Positions 52,261-61,058 of a DNA stretch of 64,000 nt are shown piece by piece. Positions within the stretch are counted from its first letter, which is position 1, and each line of letters starts with the position of its first letter. Both the position numbers and the translations under genes were made by a program. The DNA is from FEN-1139 sp038207155 (GTDB lineage: Bacteria; Myxococcota_A; Polyangia; Polyangiales; Polyangiaceae), in assembly GCA_038207155.1 (NCBI GenBank), contig JBBRAB010000006.1:124001-188000 (forward strand), in the 5' to 3' direction. Below the pieces are notes generated by a model. The model saw only the letters and a list, made by a program, of their open reading frames with translations, did not search any database and was not told the origin of the DNA.

Positions 52261-53427
52261 GTGTCGCGCGTGACGCAGGCCACCTCACCGCAGGACAGCG
52301 CCTTGGCGGAGAACCTGCTTCTCCAAGGGCGGCGGCTGATGGAGGAACGAAAATTCGAAGCCGCTTGTGCCGCACTCGCGGAGAGCCAGCGACTCGATCC
52401 CGCGAGCGGCACGCTGCGGAACCTCGGCGACTGCTACGAAAAACAGGGTCGGCTGGCGAGCGCTTGGGCCACGTTTGAGCTGGCTGCCCCGCTCGACCCT
52501 GGCGAGCACGTGCTTGGGGTCGAGGCTGAGGGTAAAGAGCCGTTCGAGGCTAAGGTTCAGCGGCAAGAGGGCAAGCTGCTGCAGCTCAATCTGCCGCCGC
52601 TAATTGCATCACCCGTGGCCTCCGCAGCGCCGGTTGCACCAAGTGCGACGGCGACGGAGCCGCCGAAGCCCGAGGAAAAAAACAAGGCCAAGTGCGTTGG
52701 CGGTTGCAGCGACGGGGGTTCCAAGCTGAGCAAAGACGCGCTGCGTGACGCCAACATTAGCAATGTCGGATTGGGTCTAGGGCTCGTGGGAGCGGCAGTG
52801 ACGGGTTACGTCTGGTGGTCGCAGAACAAGCCCAAGCAGGAGTCCGCCAATCCCCTGCTCACCGGTCTGCAAGTGGCGCCGCTGCGTGGCGGCGGCTACC
52901 TCGGCTTTTCGTCTGGGTTCCGAGGGACGCGGCGGGCTGGGACCTCAGGCCTCCAGCGCCGCCTGCGCGGGTGGCGCAATCAGCGTGCGGCCCTTGAGAC
53001 GCAGTTCCAGCAGGCGCGCACCGAACGGGACGAGCAGCGCGAGCGTCATGGCAAGCAGCGCGATCTTGTCCATGCCGACCAGCTTCCCACTTGGCAGCGC
53101 CACCAGGAACATCGAAGCCAGAATCGCGCCTGCCGCGGACGCCATGTGCTGCACGGCGGACTGTGCGGACATGAAGCGCGCGCGCTGCTCGGGCCTTGGA
53201 ACCCGCGTTGCGAGCTGTTGCATCGGCACCGCGCGAACACTGCCGGACACCATGAAGAGAGTGAACACGGGCAGCACGGCGACCGCCGGGTGCGGCGAGA
53301 TGAAGGCCTCAAACAGCGCGATGGCGTGGATCGCCGTCCCGAGGGTCACCAGCGGGAGCGGTCCCCATTTGTCCACCAAGCGTCCGACCACGCGCATGGC
53401 GACGAAGCTAAAGCAGCCGCCCACTAA
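52261..53427 (+). CDS. TPR/PEGA protein with internal deletion and lost stop codon
   Basis: Residues 1-220 are family-like: a TPR start (ALAENLLLQGRRLMEERKFE, SQRLDPASGTLRNLGDCYEKQG, SAWATFELAA), then a PEGA-type strand (DPGEHVLGVEAEGKEPFE), a Cys pair, one transmembrane helix and the end RGGGYLGFSSGF. About 75 residues expected between FELAA and PLDPGEH are missing, and no signal peptide remains. At 52921-52923 CGA stands where a TGA would end the family sequence, so the frame runs 168 codons further, antisense to the MFS gene, producing an Arg/His/Glu-rich tail. The natural protein most likely ended at 52923. Confidence 0.65.
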   Translation: MSRVTQATSPQDSALAENLLLQGRRLMEERKFEAACAALAESQRLDPASGTLRNLGDCYEKQGRLASAWATFELAAPLDPGEHVLGVEAEGKEPFEAKVQRQEGKLLQLNLPPLIASPVASAAPVAPSATATEPPKPEEKNKAKCVGGCSDGGSKLSKDALRDANISNVGLGLGLVGAAVTGYVWWSQNKPKQESANPLLTGLQVAPLRGGGYLGFSSGFRGTRRAGTSGLQRRLRGWRNQRAALETQFQQARTERDEQRERHGKQRDLVHADQLPTWQRHQEHRSQNRACRGRHVLHGGLCGHEARALLGPWNPRCELLHRHRANTAGHHEESEHGQHGDRRVRRDEGLKQRDGVDRRPEGHQRERSPFVHQASDHAHGDEAKAAAH

Positions 53428-54210
53428 ATAGAGCAGACCGAGCCGTTCCCGCGGATAGCCGAGATTGTGCTGCACGTAGGCAGAGATATTGGGGACGACC
53501 GAGAACACGCCAAACATCAACAAAGCCGTGTTCACCAGCGAGATGCACGTCGACAGGTCAAACATCGGGGTCGCGGGCGCGGTCGAGCGCGCTTTGTCGA
53601 GCAGATGCTGGCGCTGCGGCGGCATCACGCGCGAGGCGAGCACCGTGATGCAGAGCCCAAGCCCTGCAACGGCGAAGAACGGCGCGCGCCAACTGATGAG
53701 TCGGGCCAGCTCGAGACCTGCGGGCACACCCAGCACGGACGCGAGCGAGAAGGCGCCCATGACGGCCCCGAGCGCCTTGCCGCGGCGTTCGGCGGGCACA
53801 GCGTCCGTGACGATCGCTAGTGAGATCGCCGTGGCAGGGCCACCGAACGCGCCGGCCAGCACGCGCGCAGCGAGCAGCGAGACCAGTCCCGTTGCAAAGC
53901 CTCCCGCCAGCGTGCCCAGCCCAAGTCCGAGCATCGCGAACGCCAAGGCCTTGCGTCGATCGAAGCGATCGAGAAAGAGCGAGCCAACGATCCCCGCCAC
54001 GGCGGCAGCCGCGGTGTAGGACCCTCCGATCAGTCCGATTTGCGCGGTCGGGACGCCCAGTTCTCGGGCAAAATCGGGCCCGAGCGGCATCACCATCATG
54101 AAATCAAGAACGTTTACGAACTGAATCGCGCCGACCAAAAAAATGATGCGGCGTTCGAGAGCGCGCGTTGCCGGATCGAGCGGGGTGCGGGTCGCTGCGG
54201 GTGTCACCAC
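52945..54210 (-). CDS. MFS transporter (DHA1 family, 12 helices)
   Basis: A 421-residue permease. Twelve hydrophobic helices, with LDRFDRRKALAFAMLGLGLG as the helix 2-3 motif A region and VLDFMMVMPLGPDFARELG in the first helix, typical of DHA1 drug or sugar-efflux proteins (AraJ-like). Helix 4-5 region RVLAGAFGGPATAISLAIV matches motif B (R.l.G...g...p). Substrate unknown. GTG 54210 begins the protein. Convergent with the TPR/PEGA gene, whose lost stop makes the two overlap. Confidence 0.88.
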   Translation of the reverse strand: MVTPAATRTPLDPATRALERRIIFLVGAIQFVNVLDFMMVMPLGPDFARELGVPTAQIGLIGGSYTAAAAVAGIVGSLFLDRFDRRKALAFAMLGLGLGTLAGGFATGLVSLLAARVLAGAFGGPATAISLAIVTDAVPAERRGKALGAVMGAFSLASVLGVPAGLELARLISWRAPFFAVAGLGLCITVLASRVMPPQRQHLLDKARSTAPATPMFDLSTCISLVNTALLMFGVFSVVPNISAYVQHNLGYPRERLGLLYLVGGCFSFVAMRVVGRLVDKWGPLPLVTLGTAIHAIALFEAFISPHPAVAVLPVFTLFMVSGSVRAVPMQQLATRVPRPEQRARFMSAQSAVQHMASAAGAILASMFLVALPSGKLVGMDKIALLAMTLALLVPFGARLLELRLKGRTLIAPPAQAALEA

Positions 54211-54347
54211 GGGCTAGTCTAACTACGGCGGCTCGGTTAGCCAGTTGCGCTCTGGCGATTCGTCGGGCTGGCCGCTAAGCTTAGGGGCGACAGACCACAT
54301 GATGCTGACGCGTCGTGGGGACGCCGCGACGGCGCTGCCGCCAGGGT

Positions 54348-55112
54348 TCAGCCGCCCTGTCGTTGAAACCGGACGGAGATGGGAGGTGTGGTCGAGGCGA
54401 TCGTGCTGCCCATCCGATCAAGCGCGGGTTCAAAGCGCTGCTCGAGCGCGCATTTGCGCGCCGCGCTCGCAAACCCATGACCCGGATCGCGCAGCACAGC
54501 GACCGAGTTCGGCTTGCCGGAGGCGGACACCTGCACGGCCACGAGTACCACGGCGAAGTCTCCCGCCTCCGGATCGGAGGGAAACAGGCGCGAACAGTTC
54601 CAGTCATTGGCGATGGGCCGAGCCGAGCGCGAGATGTCGAGCGTGGCAACGCGCGCGCCTGGGTTCGGCGGACCCGGCGGCAGCTTTGAGACGGGTCCCG
54701 CAGAGGCCGGACCGCGCACGGCTTTCGTGGACGTTCCGAGCGCCGCGGTGGTGCCCCCGGCGTAGACCGTTCCACTGCCCTGCAGCAAGGTGAAATCAGC
54801 GACGTCACTCTCGGCGCTGTCAGTCGCCGTCAGTGTTTGCCCGGCTGCGGCGGCGGCGGGAGGCGTGGCCGCAGCTGCAGCCGTCCGCGCCACGTTTGTG
54901 GATTTGGGCGCGTCCGGCGCCGCTGGCTCGGGCGCCGCTGGCTCCGGCTCACTGGGTGCGGGCAGCGGGGGCGCGACGTCGAGCTCAACCAAGGCAGCCG
55001 GCGGTTCTTTGCGGATGGATGCCTTGGCGTCGTGTGTCAGCCAAGCCGCATGCAGCGCCAGGCTTGTTGCCACGGCTATCACGAGTTCACGAGACGTCAG
55101 GGAGCGGCTCAT
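54348..55112 (-). CDS. tonB: TonB-family energy transducer
   Basis: A 254-residue protein: one N-terminal helix (LVIAVATSLALHAAWL, ~9-25), a Pro/Ala-rich periplasmic spacer (~38-75) and a C-terminal TonB-like domain (~165-254) with a Cys pair and VAVQVSASGKPNSVAVLRDPGHGFASAA, the consensus strand-helix of the fold. It should couple inner-membrane proton motive force, through ExbB/ExbD, to an outer-membrane receptor; no TonB-dependent receptor is in the window. The ATG at 55112 is 8 bases after the exbD stop and has GAGGTCC upstream. Confidence 0.85.
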   Translation of the reverse strand: MSRSLTSRELVIAVATSLALHAAWLTHDAKASIRKEPPAALVELDVAPPLPAPSEPEPAAPEPAAPDAPKSTNVARTAAAAATPPAAAAAGQTLTATDSAESDVADFTLLQGSGTVYAGGTTAALGTSTKAVRGPASAGPVSKLPPGPPNPGARVATLDISRSARPIANDWNCSRLFPSDPEAGDFAVVLVAVQVSASGKPNSVAVLRDPGHGFASAARKCALEQRFEPALDRMGSTIASTTPPISVRFQRQGG

Positions 55113-55119
55113 GGGGACC

Positions 55120-55548
55120 TCACTTTGCGACGGACTCGAGCGACGCTGCGGTGACACCGAACGCAATCTTGCCGATATGCGCCTGGCGAAGCAGGTCCAT
55201 CACTCGCACGATGCGTCCGTGATTGACCCCAGAATCTGCCTGAATCACGGCGCGCAGCTCGGGCTCTCTAGCACGCGCGGCCTGCGCGAGGCGCAGTAGC
55301 TCCGGATCAGTTGTCACTGGGTGCGAGTCCACCGTGAGCGCGCCCATTGGTCCCACGCCGACAGAAAACACGATCTGCTGACCGCCGCCCGTGGCCGCCT
55401 TGGGCAGATCCATCGGCAGCGTTTGGGAGACGATCAGCTTGGCGGTCACCATGAAGACGATCAGGAGCACCAACATGATGTCGACCAGCGGGGTCACGTT
55501 GATTCCCGAGAACATCCCGGAGCTAGTAGAGCGAGCGGAGGCAGCCAT
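55120..55548 (-). CDS. exbD: ExbD/TolR-family protein
   Basis: A 142-residue inner-membrane protein with one helix (NVTPLVDIMLVLLIVFMVTA, ~17-36) that carries the essential Asp of the proton channel (PLVDIMLVLLI), then a periplasmic domain (~45-142). Length and motif are standard. It follows exbB by 33 bases and precedes tonB by 7, forming exbB-exbD-tonB on the minus strand. Confidence 0.93.
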   Translation of the reverse strand: MAASARSTSSGMFSGINVTPLVDIMLVLLIVFMVTAKLIVSQTLPMDLPKAATGGGQQIVFSVGVGPMGALTVDSHPVTTDPELLRLAQAARAREPELRAVIQADSGVNHGRIVRVMDLLRQAHIGKIAFGVTAASLESVAK

Positions 55549-55581
55549 GAGCAGGTTCCTTGAGGTGAGTCAGTGACGGGC

Positions 55582-56319
55582 TCAGGTGAGCAGGGCGACG
55601 GCAGTACTGGGGCGTAATTCGGGAGCGTCGCTTTGGGCCGCTCGCCTCGGTTCAAAATCAGGTTCCGCGCCGCCGACACCCTTGCGGTGAGCGAGGATCT
55701 CGAGGCTCAAGATGTCGCCGTCTTCAAGCGCGGACTTGACGCGGCGCTCAAACATGTTGAAGGCAAATACGGCTGGAATTGCGACGCCGAGGCCGATCGC
55801 GGTGGCCACCAGGGCCTCGGAGATACTCGACATCACCGCCTGCGGTGCCAGCGCTCCCGGTCCACCGGAGGCGCCCTGCCCGAGCGCGTCAAAGGCTTGT
55901 AGGATCCCCACCACCGTTCCAAACAGTCCGATGAAAGGCGCGTTGGCACCGAGCGTAGCGAGGAACGCAAAGCGTTGCTCGAGCTCGCGTTTGACCGCGG
56001 CAGCCTCTGCCGCCATCGCATCGGCGAGTCCCTCTGGGGTGCTCTCGCTCTCACCTTCTTCAAGCCCGCGCAGGGCGATCCGGGCCGCTGGGTGTTTCTG
56101 ACCGCTTAGCAGGGCCCGTGCTCGGGCAAAGCCTCCCTCGCGCAGTCCGCGACGCAGCGCGGCGCGCAGCGGCGCGAGATCACCGCCGAGGCTGCGCAGA
56201 ACGTAGACTCGTTCAAGAATGACGGCGATCGAGGCCGCACTGAGCGCTAGCAAGAGCCAGAGGATCCACTCCGAGCCGGTGCTCATCATCAGGGCTTTGG
56301 TTCGTTCAACGACGTGCAT
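55582..56319 (-). CDS. exbB: ExbB/TolQ-family proton channel protein
   Basis: A 245-residue inner-membrane protein with three helices: ~17-38, ~115-140 (APFIGLFGTVVGILQAF, the conserved TolQ/ExbB signature with the GTV..I motif) and ~165-190 (ALVATAIGLGVAIPAVFAFN). ATG at 56319 chosen from the family start and GAGACCCATCCC upstream; the frame runs to 56451. First gene of the exbB-exbD-tonB set, divergent from the CDF transporter. Confidence 0.92.
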   Translation of the reverse strand: MHVVERTKALMMSTGSEWILWLLLALSAASIAVILERVYVLRSLGGDLAPLRAALRRGLREGGFARARALLSGQKHPAARIALRGLEEGESESTPEGLADAMAAEAAAVKRELEQRFAFLATLGANAPFIGLFGTVVGILQAFDALGQGASGGPGALAPQAVMSSISEALVATAIGLGVAIPAVFAFNMFERRVKSALEDGDILSLEILAHRKGVGGAEPDFEPRRAAQSDAPELRPSTAVALLT

Positions 56320-56644
56320 GGGATGGGTCTCCGGAGGGTGGATTAGCGAGCCCCGTGCCAAGTTCCGATCTGGCAAAATGCCAAAAAACTCAGTGAAATC
56401 TGTTGTTCGGGAGCGGACAGGGAGCGGACACCTGTCCTCGGCCCGCGCCAAGCCCGGGACCGCTCACAGGCCTCAATTCGAGCTTCGAAGGGAGGCGTAC
56501 GCCTCTCCGTCTGGGGGCAGTCGCTGACAACTGCCCTCGTCGTTCCGATGCGCGGGAGCGACTGTTGTCGGGCCGGCACTTGAGGGGTCCCCCGTCGCCA
56601 GCTAGGCTGCTTGGCTCCGCGACGGCGCCTGTCACGGACTCAAG
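56320..56644. other. divergent exbB / CDF intergenic region
   Basis: 325 bases. Contains the dyad GGACA-CC-TGTCC at 56426-56437, preceded by another GAGCGGACA at 56411. No convincing gene was found; short frames here are low quality. Confidence 0.4.
56426..56437. promoter_or_regulatory. dyad GGACA-CC-TGTCC
   Basis: Perfect 5-bp inverted repeat with 2-base centre, in the exbB/CDF intergenic region, 107 bases before exbB. The same dyad with a GT centre lies before the kinase operon (37672). Confidence 0.35.
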
Positions 56645-57739
56645 GTGGTCGAATTGTCCCTAGCCGGTGAATCAGCAGTCCTCGACAACAAACTCACCCC
56701 CGAGTGCGCCGTGCGTCAGCCGGGTGCTGCGCCGGGTGAGCGTGGTTTGCGCATTGTGGTTTTGATAACCGCGCTGACGATGGGGCTCGAGATCGGCGTC
56801 GGTTATGCCAAGGGCTCCATGGCGCTGCTCGCCGATGGTTGGCACATGGCGACGCACGTTGGGGCGCTCGGTCTGGCCAGCTTTGCCTACTACGTGGCGC
56901 GGCGTTTCGCGGCTCACCGTGGTTTTGCCTTTGGCACGGGCAAGGTGCATGCGCTCGCCGGATTCACGAGCACCTTTGGGCTCGGGGTGGCTGCGGTCGT
57001 GATGGCCGTCGAGTCGTTCGAGCGGCTGCTAGCTCCTCAGCAGATCGACTACGCCGTCTCGCTGCCGGTGGCGGTGCTCGGTCTGGTCGTCAACCTCGTG
57101 AGTCTGTTGCTACTCGGTCACGGTCACGACCATTCGGATGCCGGTCCTACGGAGCATGGTCACGAACACGGGCACGAACATGGGCACGAACACGGGCACG
57201 AACACGGGCACGAACACGGTCATTCGGACGACCACAAGCATGGTCACGCTCACGAGCAGGCCACGGTCGTCACTCACGCCGAGACTAAATCCACCGGGCC
57301 GGCTCACACGCATCGCGCTGCTGCCCTGCACGTGTTGACCGATGCGCTGACTAGCGCGCTCGCGATCATCTCCCTCCTGCTCGGCCGCTACCTCGGCTGG
57401 GCCTGGCTCGATCCGATCATGGGGCTGATTGGCGCGGTCCTCATCATCAAGTGGGGTTGGGGGCTCGCGGTCCTCACCGCCTCTGAGCTGCTCGATCGCG
57501 TGCCAAGCCAGGAAACCGAGCGCAAGATCCTCGGGGTACTCGCCGAGCTACCCGGAGTCGAGTTGCTGGACTTTCACCTGTGGCCCGCGGGGTCCGGACG
57601 GCTTTGCTGCATCGTTTCGCTGCGCGCCGCGCAACCCGAGTCCGCGGACAGCTATCGTCGTCGCATCCTCGCGGTCGTACCGATCGACCACCTGACGGTC
57701 GAAGTCCAGTCGCCCAGCACCCTGTACCCGCCGGGCTGA
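56645..57739 (+). CDS. Cation diffusion facilitator with His-rich loop (DmeF/ZitB-like)
   Basis: A 364-residue CDF metal/proton antiporter with six helices. The metal-site motifs are ADGWHMATH in helix 2 (the position of HxxxD in CDFs; DmeF-type Co/Ni exporters have this spacing) and HVLTDALTS (HxxxD) in helix 5. Between helices 4 and 5 lies a His-rich loop (residues ~170-215) with over 20 His, largely made by a 12-bp tandem repeat. A CDF C-terminal ferredoxin-like domain follows. It exports divalent metals (Zn, Co, Ni or Cd). GTG 56645 is the likely start. Confidence 0.88.
   Translation: MVELSLAGESAVLDNKLTPECAVRQPGAAPGERGLRIVVLITALTMGLEIGVGYAKGSMALLADGWHMATHVGALGLASFAYYVARRFAAHRGFAFGTGKVHALAGFTSTFGLGVAAVVMAVESFERLLAPQQIDYAVSLPVAVLGLVVNLVSLLLLGHGHDHSDAGPTEHGHEHGHEHGHEHGHEHGHEHGHSDDHKHGHAHEQATVVTHAETKSTGPAHTHRAAALHVLTDALTSALAIISLLLGRYLGWAWLDPIMGLIGAVLIIKWGWGLAVLTASELLDRVPSQETERKILGVLAELPGVELLDFHLWPAGSGRLCCIVSLRAAQPESADSYRRRILAVVPIDHLTVEVQSPSTLYPPG
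57161..57220 (+). repeat. 12-bp tandem repeat, 5 copies (HEHG loop)
   Basis: Five copies of CACGAACACGGG at 57161, 57173, 57185, 57197 and 57209, with one C-to-T change in copy 2 and one G-to-T in copy 5, encode His-Glu-His-Gly in the metal-binding loop of the CDF transporter. Confidence 0.95.
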
Positions 57740-57953
57740 CGCGGCTTGCGGGTGGCGCCGGACCTGCGGTGCCGTCAGCAACGCTCGCGCAACGCTTTCG
57801 TGACGGCGGACTCGGCGCGCCGCTGTGCGTCTCGACGCTGACGCGACTCAGTGGTACTTGGGGGGACGCGTTCCAGGGGAGTCCGCCCCAGAGGGGGCGA
57901 GGTTTGCTGTCCGGGGGCTTCCGACGGACCGCCAAGAACGCTAAGAGGCAACC

Positions 57954-59171
57954 GTGACTGATCGTCTGTCTTCCGATCTCGCATCGCTGCGCATCGATCG
58001 GGCACCGCGCAAGGCGGCTGCCCCTTGGGCGAAAAAAGCCCTTATTACCGTCTTAGCGCTCGGTTCGCTCGCCGCGGGCGGAGTCTGGGCCTCGGGCGCG
58101 CTCGCGCGCAACTTGTTCAAGCCCGAGGTGGCCTCGACCGAGATCGCGCAGCTGAGCGCCGCCCAGGGTGCCGTGGAGCTCACCGCCACGGGCTACGTCA
58201 CGGCTCAGGTGGTCGCCAAGGTGGGACCCAAGCGACCGGGTCGCGTCTCCATGGTCCGCGTGCATGAGGGTCAAACCGTGCGCGCAGGGGACGTGCTGTT
58301 CGAGCTCGATCCCGCGGACGAGCAGAGCGCGCTGGGTACCGCCAATGCCCGCACCGACGTGGCCCGCGCCCGCACCGCCGCTGCCGAGGCGCGGGTGCAG
58401 GAGCTCAAGATTCAGTACGATCGCGAAAAGCTCCTAGCGGACCAAGGCGTGCGTGCGCCCGCCGGTGTCGAAGAGCTTGGGGCGCGGTTGGCAGCACTTC
58501 AGACCGAAGTCAGCGCGGCGCAGGCCGAGATCCGCGCCAACCAGTCTGAGGCAGGCTCGGCCCACCAGAACCTCAAGAACACCCGCGTGCTCGCGCCGAT
58601 CGACGGAACTGCGCTGACCCGTCCATCGCAGCTTGGTGACATCGTGGGGCCGCAGACGACGCTGGTGGAGCTCGCTGCGTTCTCCTCGCTGCTCGTCGAG
58701 GTGGACGTTCCCGAGGCGCGCATGGAGCGCGTCAAGCTCGGCGGTCCCGTCGAGATCGTGCTCGATTCCGCCCCGACCCAGAGGCTGCGCGGCGAGGTGG
58801 CGGAGTTCAGCCCGCGCGTCGATCGCTCCAAGGCGACCGCACTCGTTCGCGTCAAGGTGACCGATACCTTTGAGCGGCTTTGGCCGAACATGTCGGCGCG
58901 AGTGTCTTTCCTCGACAAGCCGCTTGACGCAGCGGCACTCAAGTCCGCGCCCAAGCTGATCGCGCCCAAGTCCGCCTTGCTCGACCGCCACGGCAGCACC
59001 GGCCTGTTCGTGATCGAGGACGACAAGCTGCGGTGGACTGCGGTCACCGTTGGTGAGCGCTTGGCGAGCAGCGTCGTGCTCATCGACGGCCCAGCCGCGG
59101 GCACGCGCATCGTGGACTCTCCTGCACCTGAGCTGACCGACGGGCGTTCGGTCAAGCTAAAATCCCCCTGA
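57954..59171 (+). CDS. MacA-like membrane-fusion (HlyD/RND-MFP) protein
   Basis: A 405-residue periplasmic adaptor with one N-terminal helix (~29-50), biotinyl-lipoyl half-motifs (GYVTAQVVAKVGPKRPGRVS, and NTRVLAPIDGTAL on the return strand), a coiled-coil hairpin (~125-200), a beta-barrel domain and a C-terminal region (IAPKSALLDRHG...LFVIEDDKL). Together with the next three genes it makes a tripartite MacA-MacB-type exporter, although MacB is usually one fused protein. GTG 57954, no outer-membrane channel gene nearby. Substrate unknown (antibiotic or peptide). Confidence 0.88.
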   Translation: MTDRLSSDLASLRIDRAPRKAAAPWAKKALITVLALGSLAAGGVWASGALARNLFKPEVASTEIAQLSAAQGAVELTATGYVTAQVVAKVGPKRPGRVSMVRVHEGQTVRAGDVLFELDPADEQSALGTANARTDVARARTAAAEARVQELKIQYDREKLLADQGVRAPAGVEELGARLAALQTEVSAAQAEIRANQSEAGSAHQNLKNTRVLAPIDGTALTRPSQLGDIVGPQTTLVELAAFSSLLVEVDVPEARMERVKLGGPVEIVLDSAPTQRLRGEVAEFSPRVDRSKATALVRVKVTDTFERLWPNMSARVSFLDKPLDAAALKSAPKLIAPKSALLDRHGSTGLFVIEDDKLRWTAVTVGERLASSVVLIDGPAAGTRIVDSPAPELTDGRSVKLKSP

Positions 59172-59194
59172 ATCCCGCGCCACAGCGAGGAACC

Positions 59195-59875
59195 ATGTCG
59201 ACCAGCGATATCCTGATCTCACTCCACAACGTGACAAAAACCTACGCGCGGGGCGGCGAGTCGGTCGACGTGCTCTCGGGGCTCAATCTTGAGATTGAGG
59301 CGGGCGCCTTCGAGGCTCTGATGGGCCCTAGTGGTTCGGGAAAATCCACGCTGCTCAACCTCATTGCGGGTCTCGATGTCCCCACCTCGGGCTCGGTCGA
59401 GGTGGCTGGCGAGCGAGTCGACAAGCTCGGGCAGTCCGCGCTCGCGACCTGGCGCTCGCGCACGATTGGCTTCATTTTTCAGCAGTACAACCTGATGCCG
59501 GTGCTGACCGCCGTCGAGAACGTGGAGCTGCCGTTGCTGCTCACCAATCTCTCGTCGTCAGAGCGGCGCGAGCGGGCCGAGACGGCGCTGCGAGTGGTCG
59601 GACTTACGGACCGTCAGAAGCACTACCCGCGGCAACTGTCGGGTGGGCAGGAACAGCGCGTGGCGATCGCTCGCGCTATCGTGACTGATCCGCGCGTGAT
59701 CGTGGCTGACGAGCCAACGGGAGATCTCGACCGGCACTCTGCCGACGAGATCCTCGATTTGCTCGAACGTCTCGCCAGCGAGCTGAAAAAGACCATCGTC
59801 ATGGTGACCCATGATCCTGCCGCGGCGGAGCGCGCGCAGGTGGTTCGTCGGCTGAACAAGGGAATGCTGCAATGA
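59195..59875 (+). CDS. LolD/MacB-type ABC transporter ATP-binding protein
   Basis: A 226-residue ATPase. Walker A GPSGSGKST (~45-53), Q-loop FQQYNLMPVLTAVENVELPL, ABC signature LSGGQEQRVAIARA, Walker B VIVADEPTGDLD and switch MVTHDP. Family-standard length. It starts 23 bases after the adaptor gene with AGGAACC before ATG 59195 and overlaps the next permease gene by 4 bases (ATGA). Confidence 0.95.
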   Translation: MSTSDILISLHNVTKTYARGGESVDVLSGLNLEIEAGAFEALMGPSGSGKSTLLNLIAGLDVPTSGSVEVAGERVDKLGQSALATWRSRTIGFIFQQYNLMPVLTAVENVELPLLLTNLSSSERRERAETALRVVGLTDRQKHYPRQLSGGQEQRVAIARAIVTDPRVIVADEPTGDLDRHSADEILDLLERLASELKKTIVMVTHDPAAAERAQVVRRLNKGMLQ

Positions 59876-61050
59876 CCCTGGCCGGTCTCGCTGTGCGCAA
59901 CCTACTGCGCAATCGCTTCCGAACGATTCTCACGATCCTGGGGGTGGCGATCGCGGTGCTGGCCTTCCTCTCGATTCGAACCGTGGTGCAGGCCTGGACC
60001 GTCGCCGCCGAGGTAGCCCCAAAGGATCGCCTCGTGACCCGTCACAAGGTGACCTTCGTGATGACGCTCCCCAAGCGCTACGTCGAGCAGGTGCGCCGGG
60101 TCGAGGGGGTCAAGGCGGTCACCTTCTGTAACTGGTTCGGCGGGCGAGTTCCGACGCGTGAGAAGGAATTCTTCAGCACCTTGGCCTGTGATCGGGACAC
60201 CGCCTTCACCGTGTACTCGGACATGGTGGTGAGCCCCGAGCAGCTCGAGGCTTACAAGCAGGATCGCTCAGGTGCGGTGATCGGAGATACGCTCGCCAAG
60301 AAATTCGGTTGGAAGGTGGGGGACCGGATCACGCTCGAGAGCGGCATTTACCCAGCTGCGCCCGATCAGCCTTGGGTGCTGACGGTTCGCGGAATTTACA
60401 CCGCCACTTCCAAGGCCGTTGATCGCTCCACCCTGCTATTTCATTGGGACTACTTGAATGAGCGGTCGACCGCAGCCGGCAAGGACCAGGTTGGCTGGAT
60501 CATCAGCCGCGTCAATGATCCTCGTCGCGCTGCCGAGTACACTAAGCAGATCGATCGGATCTTCGAGACGCAGGAAATAGAAACCCTGAGTCAAGACGAG
60601 CGCAGCTTCAATGCCTCATTCATGGCGGGATTTAGCGCCGTTCTGCGGGCCCTCGATCTGGTCTCGCTCGTGATCCTCTTGATCATGGGACTCGTCATCG
60701 GCAACACCATCGCGATGGGGGTTCGCGAGCGCACGCATGAGTATGGCGCCCTGCGCGCGATCGGATTCCGACCGAGTCATCTGTTTGGTTTCATCGTAGG
60801 CGAGTCCGTCGTGACCGGCCTGCTCGGTTCGCTACTGGGTGCCGCCGCAGCTTATCCGCTGATCGAGCGAGGCATGGGGCGCTGGTTGGAGGAAAACATG
60901 GGAGCTTACTTCCCGTTCTTCCGGATCGATCCCCGCTCCATGGTGCTGGCGTTTGCTCTGGTGCTGCTGTTGTCCGTGCTGTCCTCTCTCATTCCCGCCA
61001 TCTCTGCTGCACGACTCAAGGTCGTCGACGCGCTGCGGCGCGTTCAGTAA
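59872..61050 (+). CDS. FtsX/MacB-type ABC permease 1
   Basis: A 392-residue permease with four helices: N-terminal (NRFRTILTILGVAIAVLAFLS, ~13-33), a large periplasmic MacB_PCD domain (~45-255) and three C-terminal helices containing LILLIMGLVIGNTIAMGVRERTHEYGALRAIG, the FtsX-domain signature. Together with the next, homologous gene it forms a heterodimeric permease. Its ATG overlaps the ATPase stop. Confidence 0.92.
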   Translation: MTLAGLAVRNLLRNRFRTILTILGVAIAVLAFLSIRTVVQAWTVAAEVAPKDRLVTRHKVTFVMTLPKRYVEQVRRVEGVKAVTFCNWFGGRVPTREKEFFSTLACDRDTAFTVYSDMVVSPEQLEAYKQDRSGAVIGDTLAKKFGWKVGDRITLESGIYPAAPDQPWVLTVRGIYTATSKAVDRSTLLFHWDYLNERSTAAGKDQVGWIISRVNDPRRAAEYTKQIDRIFETQEIETLSQDERSFNASFMAGFSAVLRALDLVSLVILLIMGLVIGNTIAMGVRERTHEYGALRAIGFRPSHLFGFIVGESVVTGLLGSLLGAAAAYPLIERGMGRWLEENMGAYFPFFRIDPRSMVLAFALVLLLSVLSSLIPAISAARLKVVDALRRVQ

Positions 61051-61058
61051 GGACTCCC

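Noticed and set aside
52924..53427. A real C-terminal extension of the TPR/PEGA protein
   Set aside because: The sequence is antisense to conserved MFS codons and is compositionally biased (Arg/His/Glu), as shadow frames are.
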